Shown here: positions 32,983-41,630 of the stretch, piece after piece
Layout of the letters: every line of letters starts with the position of its first letter
Position numbering within the stretch: the stretch's first letter is position 1
Assembly: GCA_036667875.1 (NCBI GenBank)
Contig: JAVWTD010000003.1
Location: 7,253-71,252, forward strand
Reading direction: 5' to 3'
DNA length: 64,000 bases
DNA from: CAJGDV01 sp036667875
GTDB lineage: Bacteria; Bacillota_I; Bacilli_A; RF39; UBA660
Program-made: the position numbers and the translations under genes
The notes under the pieces: model-generated
What the model was told of the DNA's origin: nothing
What the model saw: only the letters and a program-made list of their open reading frames with translations
The model's database searches: none

Positions 32983-35367
32983 TTATTCGTCTTCGTTAAA
33001 GAAATCATCAAAGAATTCATCATCGGAAACGTATGATTCTGCTTGTTTTTTATGTTCAATATATTCATTGTTTTTTTCAATGAATGGGTTATGTTTAGGT
33101 TGTATTGGAACTGAGAATGAAGTTGGTTTATTAATTGTCATATTAGATTGTCTAACTGTATTACTTTTAGATAAAGGCGTTGAGACAACAGGTCCTGTTG
33201 CTTCGACTATTTGAGCTGAAGGGATGTTTACTTTTTCTAAGACAGGTTCTGCTGCAAAGAAGTTTGTAAAGTTTTCTTCATTTCTAATTGGCTTTTCTAA
33301 TTGCTTAATTTGCTCTACTGGTTTTCTGACATTTTCTTGTACTACTGGGTTTAGAGGTTGTTCAATTTCATTAACTGGTGCATTTTCTTCTATTACTGCG
33401 TCAGTTATATTTTCATTCCCAATTTGTCCTTGTTCTTGTGCTAGTTTTTCTAGTCTTTCTTCTTCTTCAAGTTCTGCAATTTTAGCATCTATTCTTCTAA
33501 CCATTTCATCTACATCGAATCCACCTGGCATTGGGGCTTTATTAGGGGCTTGTTGAGCGAATGGGTTCATTCCTGAACTAAATGGATTGAATCCTCCTGT
33601 TTCTTCACTTGAGCCTCCTGAAAGGTTTGAAAGCATACTATTAACTTTTGCTTCTTTTTTCTTATCAACGAATTTTTTAATATCAAATACTTTTACTTTT
33701 TCTTTTTCTCTAGCGGGATATCCTGCTATTGGGTAGTTTACTCCCCATGAATTGCTTTCAACCATTTTCCAGTTTGGAGTAAGTTTTGTTTTAAATGGCA
33801 TTTTTCTAATTCTTATTGCTATTAAAGTATTTTGAGGTAATCTTTGAAGATCACTTACTGTAACAAGTGGAGTTGATGCGGTTTTATCTTTTTCTTTTGA
33901 TTTGACATCACCACATAATTTGCTTATTTCTTCAAGGGCTGATAATTCACTACTTATAAGATAGATAATATTACCACAGTTTCCTTTGATTGTTTCTCCT
34001 TGTTCTTTTCCATATACTTCATATAATTGTGAGAAGTTTTGAATTACAAAACTAAATCTAATTTTACGACTTCTTGCTGCTGTAACCATTGTAGTTACAT
34101 CTTTAAGAGGTGGCATGTTTGCAAATTCATCTAAAATAAAGTTGGTTCTATAAAGAAGTTTTCCACCACTTTCTTGAGCTACGTTAATTAATGTTTCATA
34201 GCATTGTTTTAAGAAGATAGTAACAAGTGAGTGATATGTCTTTTTTTCATCTTGAATTACTATAAATACTGCTGTTTTCTTTCTTCCTATTTCATGCATA
34301 TCAAAGTCACTATGTGATAGCATTTCTGATAGATTTTCTCTTGAAGAAAATAGTTTTATTTTTTGCTTAAAAACTGATAGTATACTACTTTTAGTATCAC
34401 TTGGTGCCATTAATGTACTGGCAACATTTATGTATGCTGGAGATGCTTGATCTTTATCACTAAAGTATTCTTTTATATATGTAGTGTTACCTATTTTATC
34501 TTCTCCTGCTGTTGTCATTAAATTTATACTATTTAAGTTTATTTCCTCAGGTTTTGCATCTTCAAATAGTGCGAGTGAAAGTCCTGCAAAATAATCGGCA
34601 GAAGTTTTTTCCCAGAATGGGTCTTGACCTTTTGATGATTCATCATAAAGAATATTTAATGCTAAGTCTTCTAGTAATTCACTTGCTTTATCTTGATTTC
34701 CAGAAACATATAATTGATATGGTAATGTTAAAGGATTCCAGCAATTTCCATTTTGAGGATTACGAAAGTTAAGAAGAACTATATTATATCCTTTTTCTTT
34801 TAATTCAACGGCGTTTTTTTCGTAGATTTCACCTTTTGGATCGGTAATAATCATTGATTCACCTTTTTTGGCAAGTACTTTAACCATTGGTTGAATAGTC
34901 ATTTCTGTTTTACCTGCTCCGGTTGAACCGATAATCAAATTATGATATTCTCCGTCATCAACCCATAGTTTTTTACCGTCATTTATAAGTGGAATACCAG
35001 CTGCTTCACTTGAAGGGGCATTTGGTAATACCATTTTTAATTCTTTTTTCATTTCTTTTTCTGTTAACCAACGAGAATATCCATTCTCTTTTTTAGCACT
35101 TGTAGAAATTCCAATTCCTTTTTCTCTGTCAAAGAATAAGGAAGATACTGATGTAAAGAGAAATCCTAAAATACAGAAGAAAGATACAAGTGTTATGAGT
35201 ACTAAATCTTTTCCAAATGCTGGAAGAGGATTTAAACCTATGACTGTTCCATATTTAGCAAATTCTGAAACATTACATACTACTACTGCTACTATGTAAA
35301 GTAGTACTATACAGAATATACAAAATATTACTAAATCTTTGGCATCCATTCTTAATTTTAATTTCAT
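32983..35367 (-). CDS. virD4: VirD4/TraG-type type IV coupling protein
   Basis: The coupling protein is the inner-membrane ATPase that hands substrates to a type IV secretion channel. In its 794 residues two transmembrane helices lie in the first 75. Walker A is GSTGAGKTE (about 146-154), followed by ITDPKGEIYEKN, and Walker B FILDEFANMPPL and SFVIQNFSQLYEVYG follow. After about residue 560 there is a long Pro/Glu/Asn-rich tail that may be a substrate-docking region. It ends the T4SS gene run. No relaxase gene is near. Confidence 0.92.
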   Translation of the reverse strand: MKLKLRMDAKDLVIFCIFCIVLLYIVAVVVCNVSEFAKYGTVIGLNPLPAFGKDLVLITLVSFFCILGFLFTSVSSLFFDREKGIGISTSAKKENGYSRWLTEKEMKKELKMVLPNAPSSEAAGIPLINDGKKLWVDDGEYHNLIIGSTGAGKTEMTIQPMVKVLAKKGESMIITDPKGEIYEKNAVELKEKGYNIVLLNFRNPQNGNCWNPLTLPYQLYVSGNQDKASELLEDLALNILYDESSKGQDPFWEKTSADYFAGLSLALFEDAKPEEINLNSINLMTTAGEDKIGNTTYIKEYFSDKDQASPAYINVASTLMAPSDTKSSILSVFKQKIKLFSSRENLSEMLSHSDFDMHEIGRKKTAVFIVIQDEKKTYHSLVTIFLKQCYETLINVAQESGGKLLYRTNFILDEFANMPPLKDVTTMVTAARSRKIRFSFVIQNFSQLYEVYGKEQGETIKGNCGNIIYLISSELSALEEISKLCGDVKSKEKDKTASTPLVTVSDLQRLPQNTLIAIRIRKMPFKTKLTPNWKMVESNSWGVNYPIAGYPAREKEKVKVFDIKKFVDKKKEAKVNSMLSNLSGGSSEETGGFNPFSSGMNPFAQQAPNKAPMPGGFDVDEMVRRIDAKIAELEEEERLEKLAQEQGQIGNENITDAVIEENAPVNEIEQPLNPVVQENVRKPVEQIKQLEKPIRNEENFTNFFAAEPVLEKVNIPSAQIVEATGPVVSTPLSKSNTVRQSNMTINKPTSFSVPIQPKHNPFIEKNNEYIEHKKQAESYVSDDEFFDDFFNEDE

Positions 35368-35377
35368 ATTAGTCCTC

Positions 35378-36148
35378 CTAGCAACTTAATTCTTTTTCAT
35401 ATTTATTATGTTTTAATTTAAAGATTGAAAGACAAGGTTGGGATTCTCCATAACTGTTAAAAGAGAATAACAATTCTTTTTCACCATCTTTTTTTATGTC
35501 TAATACAGCACTTAATGTTGCTGATTTATTGGTTATTCCTGTTCCTTCTTTTGCGAATTTATAGTAAAGAACAGTTTCTTTTTTGTTAATGATTGATAAT
35601 ATTAAGGTATAAGAACTTTGATTTTTATTTTGTGATGCTAAAAGGTTTGATATCAAAATTGTATCTTTTTTACCATCATTATTTAAATCAACGCTATAGT
35701 GAAGGTTCATTGCTTTTTTGCTGTCAAGTTCTATTGTATTAGATTTTAGGTTTTTGTCAATATAATATAGATCTTTTTCTGTAATTTCTTCTTGTTTATA
35801 TTCAATGTAATCTGTTTTTATATTAGTTTTATAGGCTACTATCTTTCCTATTTTATCTACTTCTTTTCTTGAATCATCATAAACTGCCCATCTTTTTTCA
35901 TTTTCTATGTTTGCAATTTTGTATTTTCCAAGATAACCATTTTCATCATAGACTTCATATCCTGAATCAATTACAGATTTATTATCGTTTATGTGGCTCC
36001 ATTTTTCACCATCATATTTTAGTTTAAATTGAGGGTCAATTGCAAGAATAAATGTTCTTGTTTGATAAATTATTCCATAGTAAAGCATTGACACTGTAAA
36101 TATAAATAGAATTATAAATATTGTTATATATAATTTTTTAGAAACCAT
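35378..36148 (-). CDS. Bitopic extracellular protein in the T4SS run, unknown
   Basis: The 256-residue protein has one N-terminal transmembrane helix (about 7-27) and an extracellular domain. A DLNNDGKKDTI loop resembles the calcium-binding DxDxDG loops of FG-GAP/VCBS repeats, and a similar DIKKDGEKELLFS occurs later. Its place between the wall hydrolase and the coupling protein suggests a structural T4SS part. It could fill the VirB8-like role, but the sequence does not show that fold. Confidence 0.68.
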   Translation of the reverse strand: MVSKKLYITIFIILFIFTVSMLYYGIIYQTRTFILAIDPQFKLKYDGEKWSHINDNKSVIDSGYEVYDENGYLGKYKIANIENEKRWAVYDDSRKEVDKIGKIVAYKTNIKTDYIEYKQEEITEKDLYYIDKNLKSNTIELDSKKAMNLHYSVDLNNDGKKDTILISNLLASQNKNQSSYTLILSIINKKETVLYYKFAKEGTGITNKSATLSAVLDIKKDGEKELLFSFNSYGESQPCLSIFKLKHNKYEKELSC

Positions 36149-36157
36149 CTATTTCAC

Positions 36158-38962
36158 CTATCCTACTTTATAATATAAAAACTCTGTAACGCTATTTGCA
36201 CCGTATGTACTAAATACTCCGGTTGCTGCTTTTGCTGGGTCTGCCATATGGATTTCTCCTTTTTCTGTTTTTACAACTGCAACATAATGTTGATTGTTGT
36301 TAACATGAAGAACTATATAGTATCCTTTTAAAAGATATTCTTTTACTTTATCATATTTAGAAACTTGATCCCCAGAAAGAGCAACTGTTCCTTGATAATT
36401 AAATTTTGGTGCTACTTTATTTATTTGATCGAAATATATTAAATCTCCATCGAACCCTCCTGCTTGCTTATAAGCATCTAAGAATGTTCCTGGATTCAAG
36501 TTAGAAAATTTTAATTCAGTTTTTGATCTTGCTAGTTGCATTGCTACAGATGTAACTGCACACCCGTAATGTGCCATGGTCCCTGATCCAATATATTTAC
36601 TTCCCCATGGTTCGTCGAATTGTCGCCAGTTTTGCCATTCACCGGTCATTTCTCCCATACAACTACTATCATCTGATTTAGTACAGTTACCATTTCCTAC
36701 CGAAATATTTATACCTATTTTATTTGTATAGTGACTTGGAAGAATTGATGTATATTTTTCTCCTGCGTTTGCTCTTCTTGTCCATTCATTTTGATCTGTA
36801 TTAAGGTATGATGCTTCTACTACTTTTCCGTCATCATTGATGATTACTTGTCCTGCTGTTGCACCAACGGCATTTCTAATTCCTTCACCTTTGTCTGGTA
36901 GAGAATCTAGTGGTCCTTTGTATTGACTTGCGTGGTCTAGACCAGGGAATATATCTGCACTGTTAAAGTTACGTGAGTCAGAAGAACACCCCTGATCAGG
37001 GTCGCAATAAACATGGTCGGCAGTGGATCCTCTTAAAGTAAGTATCCAGTTATCACCACTTTTTGACCAGTTTGTATATTTTGTATTTCCCATTGAAAAT
37101 GGTCTTGCTAGAGAATATGAACGTGCTGCTATTGCTTCACACTTCCATGCTTCGTCTGGTTGTCCATCTCCTACTTCAGCGTAAGTTACTCCTAAAATAT
37201 ATTTTTCAAAGTCAATTGATTCTGCACCTTTCATTACTTCTCCTTTCGGACTTCCATAATAGGTTAGAAGTTTGACTTTTATATTATTTACATTGGCATA
37301 ATCTTCATTTGGTGAACTTATGCTTGAACCTGCTGAATTTATTATATTTAGAAGATTATAAGTACAGTCATTACAGTTTTGTCCATTACTTCCTGTAAAT
37401 GTTTTCCCCAAATCACCTACTAAATATAGGTAGTATTCTTTTTGAGCAAAAATTTCATTTGTCATTCTTTTTACTGTTTCTTCTTTGTATGTTTCTTTGC
37501 TCATGAATGTTCCTGGCAAGTATACTTTATTTAAATAATCACCATATTCAAAAGGTTTTTTTTCATCAGTTGTTAAACGATAAGTTACTTTAGGGGCAGG
37601 AAATACACTGAAAAATCCTGTTTCCTCTCCTGTTTCTACGTCATAGTAGTCTGATTCATTTGTAGTATAACTATTACCATTTGAATCTTTTGTTTCATCT
37701 AAACCTTTCATTTTGAACATAAATTCTTCAAATTCATAAACCATATTACGGACTTGATATTTAAAATAGCCATCGTGTTGGTCTCCTGCGAAATGATAGG
37801 CTGATACTGTTTTACCCCATGATATTGCGTTAAATATAAATGAAAAAGGATTAGGATCTGATAAATCTGGTATTAGTGGTATAGATTCTGAAATATCGGA
37901 TAGTGTCTCATCTGCTGAATCTCCTATAAGGGAAAACATGTTTTTCCAATTGTCAATAGCTTCCATTATTCCATAAGTTCCCCACTCTACATCGTAAGTT
38001 ACCATGTGGCCTAAGAGTCTTCTTTTTCCCCACGCTAAGGTGTTATAATCTCCTAATTTATCATTAGCAATATAATAGAAGTTTCTCATTTGGAATGTAT
38101 CAATATAAGAAGCGAAGTAATCTCCAAAGGCTCCTTCTGCTGACCCATCTAATTCTTCTCCTAAGTCTTTTCCATTTGCGTCTTCATAAACTCCTACATC
38201 TGTTACTTTACTGTAATTAATGGTTGCTGCTATTAATGGTATGTCTAATTCTAGTACTTTTCCATCTTTTGTAGGTAATTTTGCTGCATCTTCAAATTCT
38301 GTTTTTAATGTTTTATAAAAAACTTCTTCTTCAGTTGCCCATCCTTCTCCGCTTCCTAAATTAATAAATTTTTCAATACCTGTTGTTACTGTTATTAGTC
38401 CATCATTTATTTTATCTCTTAATATCATTATTTGTGACATTATTAGTACTGCTGTTATAATGATAGCTACGAAAGTCAGAATGAATGGCATTGCCGGAGC
38501 TAGAAAGGCACAAACTTTATAAATTATTTTCATTTTATAAGCTAGTTGTATTGATTCAGGTGCATCTTTAGGAGGTTTTCCTCCTCCTGCGATTAGATTT
38601 TTTGCAGCATCTACTACTTCATCACTAGCTGATTTTTCTTTTGGTTCTTCTTCATTTGCTTCTTCATCGTTTTGTCTATCTGATAAAGATTTTTTTTTAT
38701 TTCTTTGGTCAGTATCGGCAGGGTTCCCACCTGCTCGTCCTGTTATTGAGGGAGGGAGCATTCCCTTCCCTAAGTTTTGTAAGGCTGGAGCTACATTTTT
38801 TACACTGTTAACTCCATTTCTAAAGTCCTGTAATGGATTATGTTTTTGTTGGTTATTTTGAAATGTTTGATTAGGCATACTACGATTTACATTTCTTCTT
38901 TTACTAATATCATCTTTCAAAGTTTCATTTTCTTCCTTAGGTTTTTTTTCTAATTTATCCAT
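36158..38962 (-). CDS. T4SS-associated wall protein with SpoIID-like and C39-like domains
   Basis: The protein has about 934 residues. A disordered cytoplasmic N-terminus is followed by a transmembrane helix (about 155-185) and a large extracellular region. A SpoIID-like domain (about 585-745; ILGVTYAEVGDGQPDEAWKCEAIAARSYSLA) follows, then a C-terminal C39-like cysteine peptidase domain (about 800-934; HYGCAVTSVAMQLA with the nucleophile Cys, NNQHYVAVV with His). SpoIID is a lytic transglycosylase of stripped glycan, so this protein probably opens the wall for the T4SS, as VirB1/PrgK do. ATG 38960-38962 is chosen because GGTGGTGAT lies just upstream. Confidence 0.85.
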   Translation of the reverse strand: MDKLEKKPKEENETLKDDISKRRNVNRSMPNQTFQNNQQKHNPLQDFRNGVNSVKNVAPALQNLGKGMLPPSITGRAGGNPADTDQRNKKKSLSDRQNDEEANEEEPKEKSASDEVVDAAKNLIAGGGKPPKDAPESIQLAYKMKIIYKVCAFLAPAMPFILTFVAIIITAVLIMSQIMILRDKINDGLITVTTGIEKFINLGSGEGWATEEEVFYKTLKTEFEDAAKLPTKDGKVLELDIPLIAATINYSKVTDVGVYEDANGKDLGEELDGSAEGAFGDYFASYIDTFQMRNFYYIANDKLGDYNTLAWGKRRLLGHMVTYDVEWGTYGIMEAIDNWKNMFSLIGDSADETLSDISESIPLIPDLSDPNPFSFIFNAISWGKTVSAYHFAGDQHDGYFKYQVRNMVYEFEEFMFKMKGLDETKDSNGNSYTTNESDYYDVETGEETGFFSVFPAPKVTYRLTTDEKKPFEYGDYLNKVYLPGTFMSKETYKEETVKRMTNEIFAQKEYYLYLVGDLGKTFTGSNGQNCNDCTYNLLNIINSAGSSISSPNEDYANVNNIKVKLLTYYGSPKGEVMKGAESIDFEKYILGVTYAEVGDGQPDEAWKCEAIAARSYSLARPFSMGNTKYTNWSKSGDNWILTLRGSTADHVYCDPDQGCSSDSRNFNSADIFPGLDHASQYKGPLDSLPDKGEGIRNAVGATAGQVIINDDGKVVEASYLNTDQNEWTRRANAGEKYTSILPSHYTNKIGINISVGNGNCTKSDDSSCMGEMTGEWQNWRQFDEPWGSKYIGSGTMAHYGCAVTSVAMQLARSKTELKFSNLNPGTFLDAYKQAGGFDGDLIYFDQINKVAPKFNYQGTVALSGDQVSKYDKVKEYLLKGYYIVLHVNNNQHYVAVVKTEKGEIHMADPAKAATGVFSTYGANSVTEFLYYKVG

Positions 38963-38988
38963 TTCAATCACCACCAAATCTTTATTTT

Positions 38989-40773
38989 TTAGAACCCTCC
39001 ACCAGCTCCGAAGGAGTCTAATTCTTGGTCTGTTGCTACAACTTTAATTCTCATTCTTCTACTACCACAAACAAATAATGCTTCTCCTTGTGTATAGTTT
39101 TTAATGCTTTCTCTTTCATTATCATTTAAGTCGATTAATCGAGATAAGTCTTCTACAGCTTGCTTTTTTAGTCCCATTACTAAGTAATATGAAGCATTGT
39201 CAAATATAGCTTTTCCTTGAACAAATACTGCAGGGTCACAAAAGTCTGTAGGCTGTTGAGTAATAAATATTGTACCTGTATTATATTTTCTTGATCTTCT
39301 TTGTACTTGAGCTAAGAAGTCTGCTCCAAGTGTGTTGTTTCCACTTAAAAGTATGTGGGCTTCATCAACCATAAGTACTGTATTTTGGTTTTTGTTTAAG
39401 GTTAATCCCCAAGCATATTTCAATATATTAAAGAATAGTGCATTTCTTATATTTACATCTGTATTTATTAATTCTTTAATGTTAAATACGATAAAATTAC
39501 TTCTTGGGCTTAAGGTTGTATGTCCATCAAAATAGAATTTTAATTCTTTTATTAAAGGTCTAAGTTTAATTTCTAATTTTTCTAAAACATCTCTTTCTTG
39601 TGTTCTTTCAGGCATTGAAAGTATTTTTCCTCTAACTGTTGCGTAAACATCTTTTAATGTTGGAAAGTCAGTTGATTTGAATTTAGTAAAATCAGATTCA
39701 AAATTAATATTAAATCTTAAATAAGTTTCTTGTAGAACTTCACTAAAAATATTAACAACATCTTCTTCAACGGAAGGGTCATAATATTTTAAGAAGGCTT
39801 TTACTGTTTGAATTGTTCTAGTTAATACTGTATAACCAAGTCCTGTTCTAATTTCTTCTTCGTCTGCATCTACTATAACTTCAAGTGGATTAATCATTCC
39901 GAATTCTCCACCTTTTCCTAAGTCTAAGAAATCCCCATTGAATTTTTTTGTCATTTCCTCAAGTTCTCCTTCAGGATCTATGACTACTATTTGATGGTCG
40001 TTTCTTATATTGGTTCTTAATAGTAATTTGGCTGCAGTTGATTTTCCTGAACCTGATGTTCCTAGAATAATCATGTTTGCGTTATTTCTATTATGTTCTT
40101 TTCTTTCTTTATATAGAAATTGATTAAATAGAATTACTCCTCCTGAAAAATCTACTCCAAGTAGGCAAGATAGTCCAGGGTCCTTAATACTATCAAAGAT
40201 AAATGGATACATTGCTGCTAGTGTTGGACTTGGAATTGGTGTTCCTATTCTATCTTCTATATCTTGTTTAGGATAGATAGGTACTATTGATTTAAATACT
40301 TTTTCTTGTTCAAATCTTAAAGGTATTGCTTGCATTTCCATGGCTTCAAGATAGTTCTTTACTTGAATTTTTTTTGTTATTAAATCATCTTCAGAATCGG
40401 CACTTATCATAATGTGCATTTGGAAATCAAATATTCTTGATTGACTTCCTGCAAGCATTGTGATGAAAGATTCAAGTGATTCATAATCTTGTCTAATTCT
40501 TTCTTGAATAGTTCTATCATTTTCTGTCTGATAGCGTTGTTTTAAATCAGCAATTTCTTTGTTAAGCATTTTGCTAATAACACTAAAAGGCATTGGTATA
40601 TGTTTGATGACTATTTTTATTCCTGACATACTTGTTAAAGATGCTAGATAACCTGGATAAATATATTTTGGAAAAGAAACTACTGTTAAAATTGTAGTAA
40701 ATTTATCACTTATTACAATTGAGGATGGTCTAAATTCTAACCCCTTTGGGGCTACTTGATTTTGTATATTCAT
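38989..40773 (-). CDS. virB4: VirB4-type T4SS ATPase
   Basis: VirB4 is the ATPase that powers pilin movement and substrate transfer. Its 594 residues include a N-terminal CagE/TrbE-like domain (to about 210), Walker A GTSGSGKST (about 238-246), VIDPEGELEEM and Walker B VLMVDEAHILL (about 470), followed by TGTIFITQQPTDF. It overlaps the 40773-41315 gene by one base (TGATG). It is close to the VirB4-like proteins of Gram-positive conjugative elements. Confidence 0.93.
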   Translation of the reverse strand: MNIQNQVAPKGLEFRPSSIVISDKFTTILTVVSFPKYIYPGYLASLTSMSGIKIVIKHIPMPFSVISKMLNKEIADLKQRYQTENDRTIQERIRQDYESLESFITMLAGSQSRIFDFQMHIMISADSEDDLITKKIQVKNYLEAMEMQAIPLRFEQEKVFKSIVPIYPKQDIEDRIGTPIPSPTLAAMYPFIFDSIKDPGLSCLLGVDFSGGVILFNQFLYKERKEHNRNNANMIILGTSGSGKSTAAKLLLRTNIRNDHQIVVIDPEGELEEMTKKFNGDFLDLGKGGEFGMINPLEVIVDADEEEIRTGLGYTVLTRTIQTVKAFLKYYDPSVEEDVVNIFSEVLQETYLRFNINFESDFTKFKSTDFPTLKDVYATVRGKILSMPERTQERDVLEKLEIKLRPLIKELKFYFDGHTTLSPRSNFIVFNIKELINTDVNIRNALFFNILKYAWGLTLNKNQNTVLMVDEAHILLSGNNTLGADFLAQVQRRSRKYNTGTIFITQQPTDFCDPAVFVQGKAIFDNASYYLVMGLKKQAVEDLSRLIDLNDNERESIKNYTQGEALFVCGSRRMRIKVVATDQELDSFGAGGGF

Positions 40774-41315
40774 CAGCTCATCACCGTTCCAAAAGTACTT
40801 TTTTTACCCCCATTAAGGAAATTATCTAGTATCATACGTAAATCATCATTTGTTACTTGATTACTTGATAAACTTGCAGATGCAAAGGTATTTATTAAGT
40901 TTCTTATTCTTTTTTGTATTAATTCGTTATCTTTTTCTTTAAATAGTAGAAAGTATTCAGTATCTACTACATTATTATTCATAAACATATTTGCTTTATT
41001 AATATCATCAATTATTAATTTTCTTTTTACATTGTCTTGAATAGAATTGTATTGAACTTGTAATTGTGACAAGTATAGACTTATGTCAACAGGTCTATCT
41101 GCAGCAATAATCCAAAATTCATAATCTATTGTGTTGTAAACATTTTTTAGATTTGCAATAATAGCATTTTGCATGTCGTAGTCTAGTATAAAGATATTTT
41201 TAGGCATAATTTTTATGCCTGTAACTTTTAGTCCATTGTCAAGGAAAATTGTACCATTTGTAATATTCTTTATAGGAATATCATCTACGGTATAATTACT
41301 TTTTCTCATCGCCAT
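40773..41315 (-). CDS. Small protein preceding VirB4, possible detached VirB4 N-terminal domain
   Basis: The 180-residue soluble protein begins DDIPIKNITNGTIFLDNGLKVTGIKI and continues with alternating strands and helices. This pattern resembles the extreme N-terminal domain of TraC/VirB4-type ATPases or TcpF-like proteins. It is translationally coupled to VirB4 and overlaps the PrgI-like gene by 20 bases. The idea that it is a split-off VirB4 domain is inference; no motif proves it. Confidence 0.65.
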   Translation of the reverse strand: MAMRKSNYTVDDIPIKNITNGTIFLDNGLKVTGIKIMPKNIFILDYDMQNAIIANLKNVYNTIDYEFWIIAADRPVDISLYLSQLQVQYNSIQDNVKRKLIIDDINKANMFMNNNVVDTEYFLLFKEKDNELIQKRIRNLINTFASASLSSNQVTNDDLRMILDNFLNGGKKSTFGTVMS

Positions 41316-41610
41316 CTTGTAAACACCAACCCTTCCATACCAATTTTTGATTTGTTGTATAAAATTGATAAATATTTTTCAAAATTGTTATCATGTTATG
41401 GTAATTTGGAATTGGAAAAACCAAAAATCCACATATTAAACCAGGGGTTATTGCTCCTAGAGCAAAAGTTATATTTTCGACGGGGAGCACTAATAGTAAT
41501 ATTAGTGATATCCCCATGCCTGTTGCAAGCAATATAAAATCGTTTGGTGTAAAGGCTCCGAAAATTAGTAGGGATTTTTTTGAATTTGCAGGTATTAAAA
41601 ATCCGTCCAT
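41296..41610 (-). CDS. PrgI-family T4SS inner-membrane protein
   Basis: The 104-residue protein has two close transmembrane helices (about 24-62) after FGAFTPNDFILLATG, followed by PIPNYHNMITILKNIYQF. This is the PrgI/VirB3-like layout of Gram-positive T4SSs, in which PrgI sits between the VirB6-like and VirB4 genes exactly as here. Confidence 0.8.
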   Translation of the reverse strand: MDGFLIPANSKKSLLIFGAFTPNDFILLATGMGISLILLLVLPVENITFALGAITPGLICGFLVFPIPNYHNMITILKNIYQFYTTNQKLVWKGWCLQDGDEKK

Positions 41611-41630
41611 TTAGTATCACACTCCTCTTT

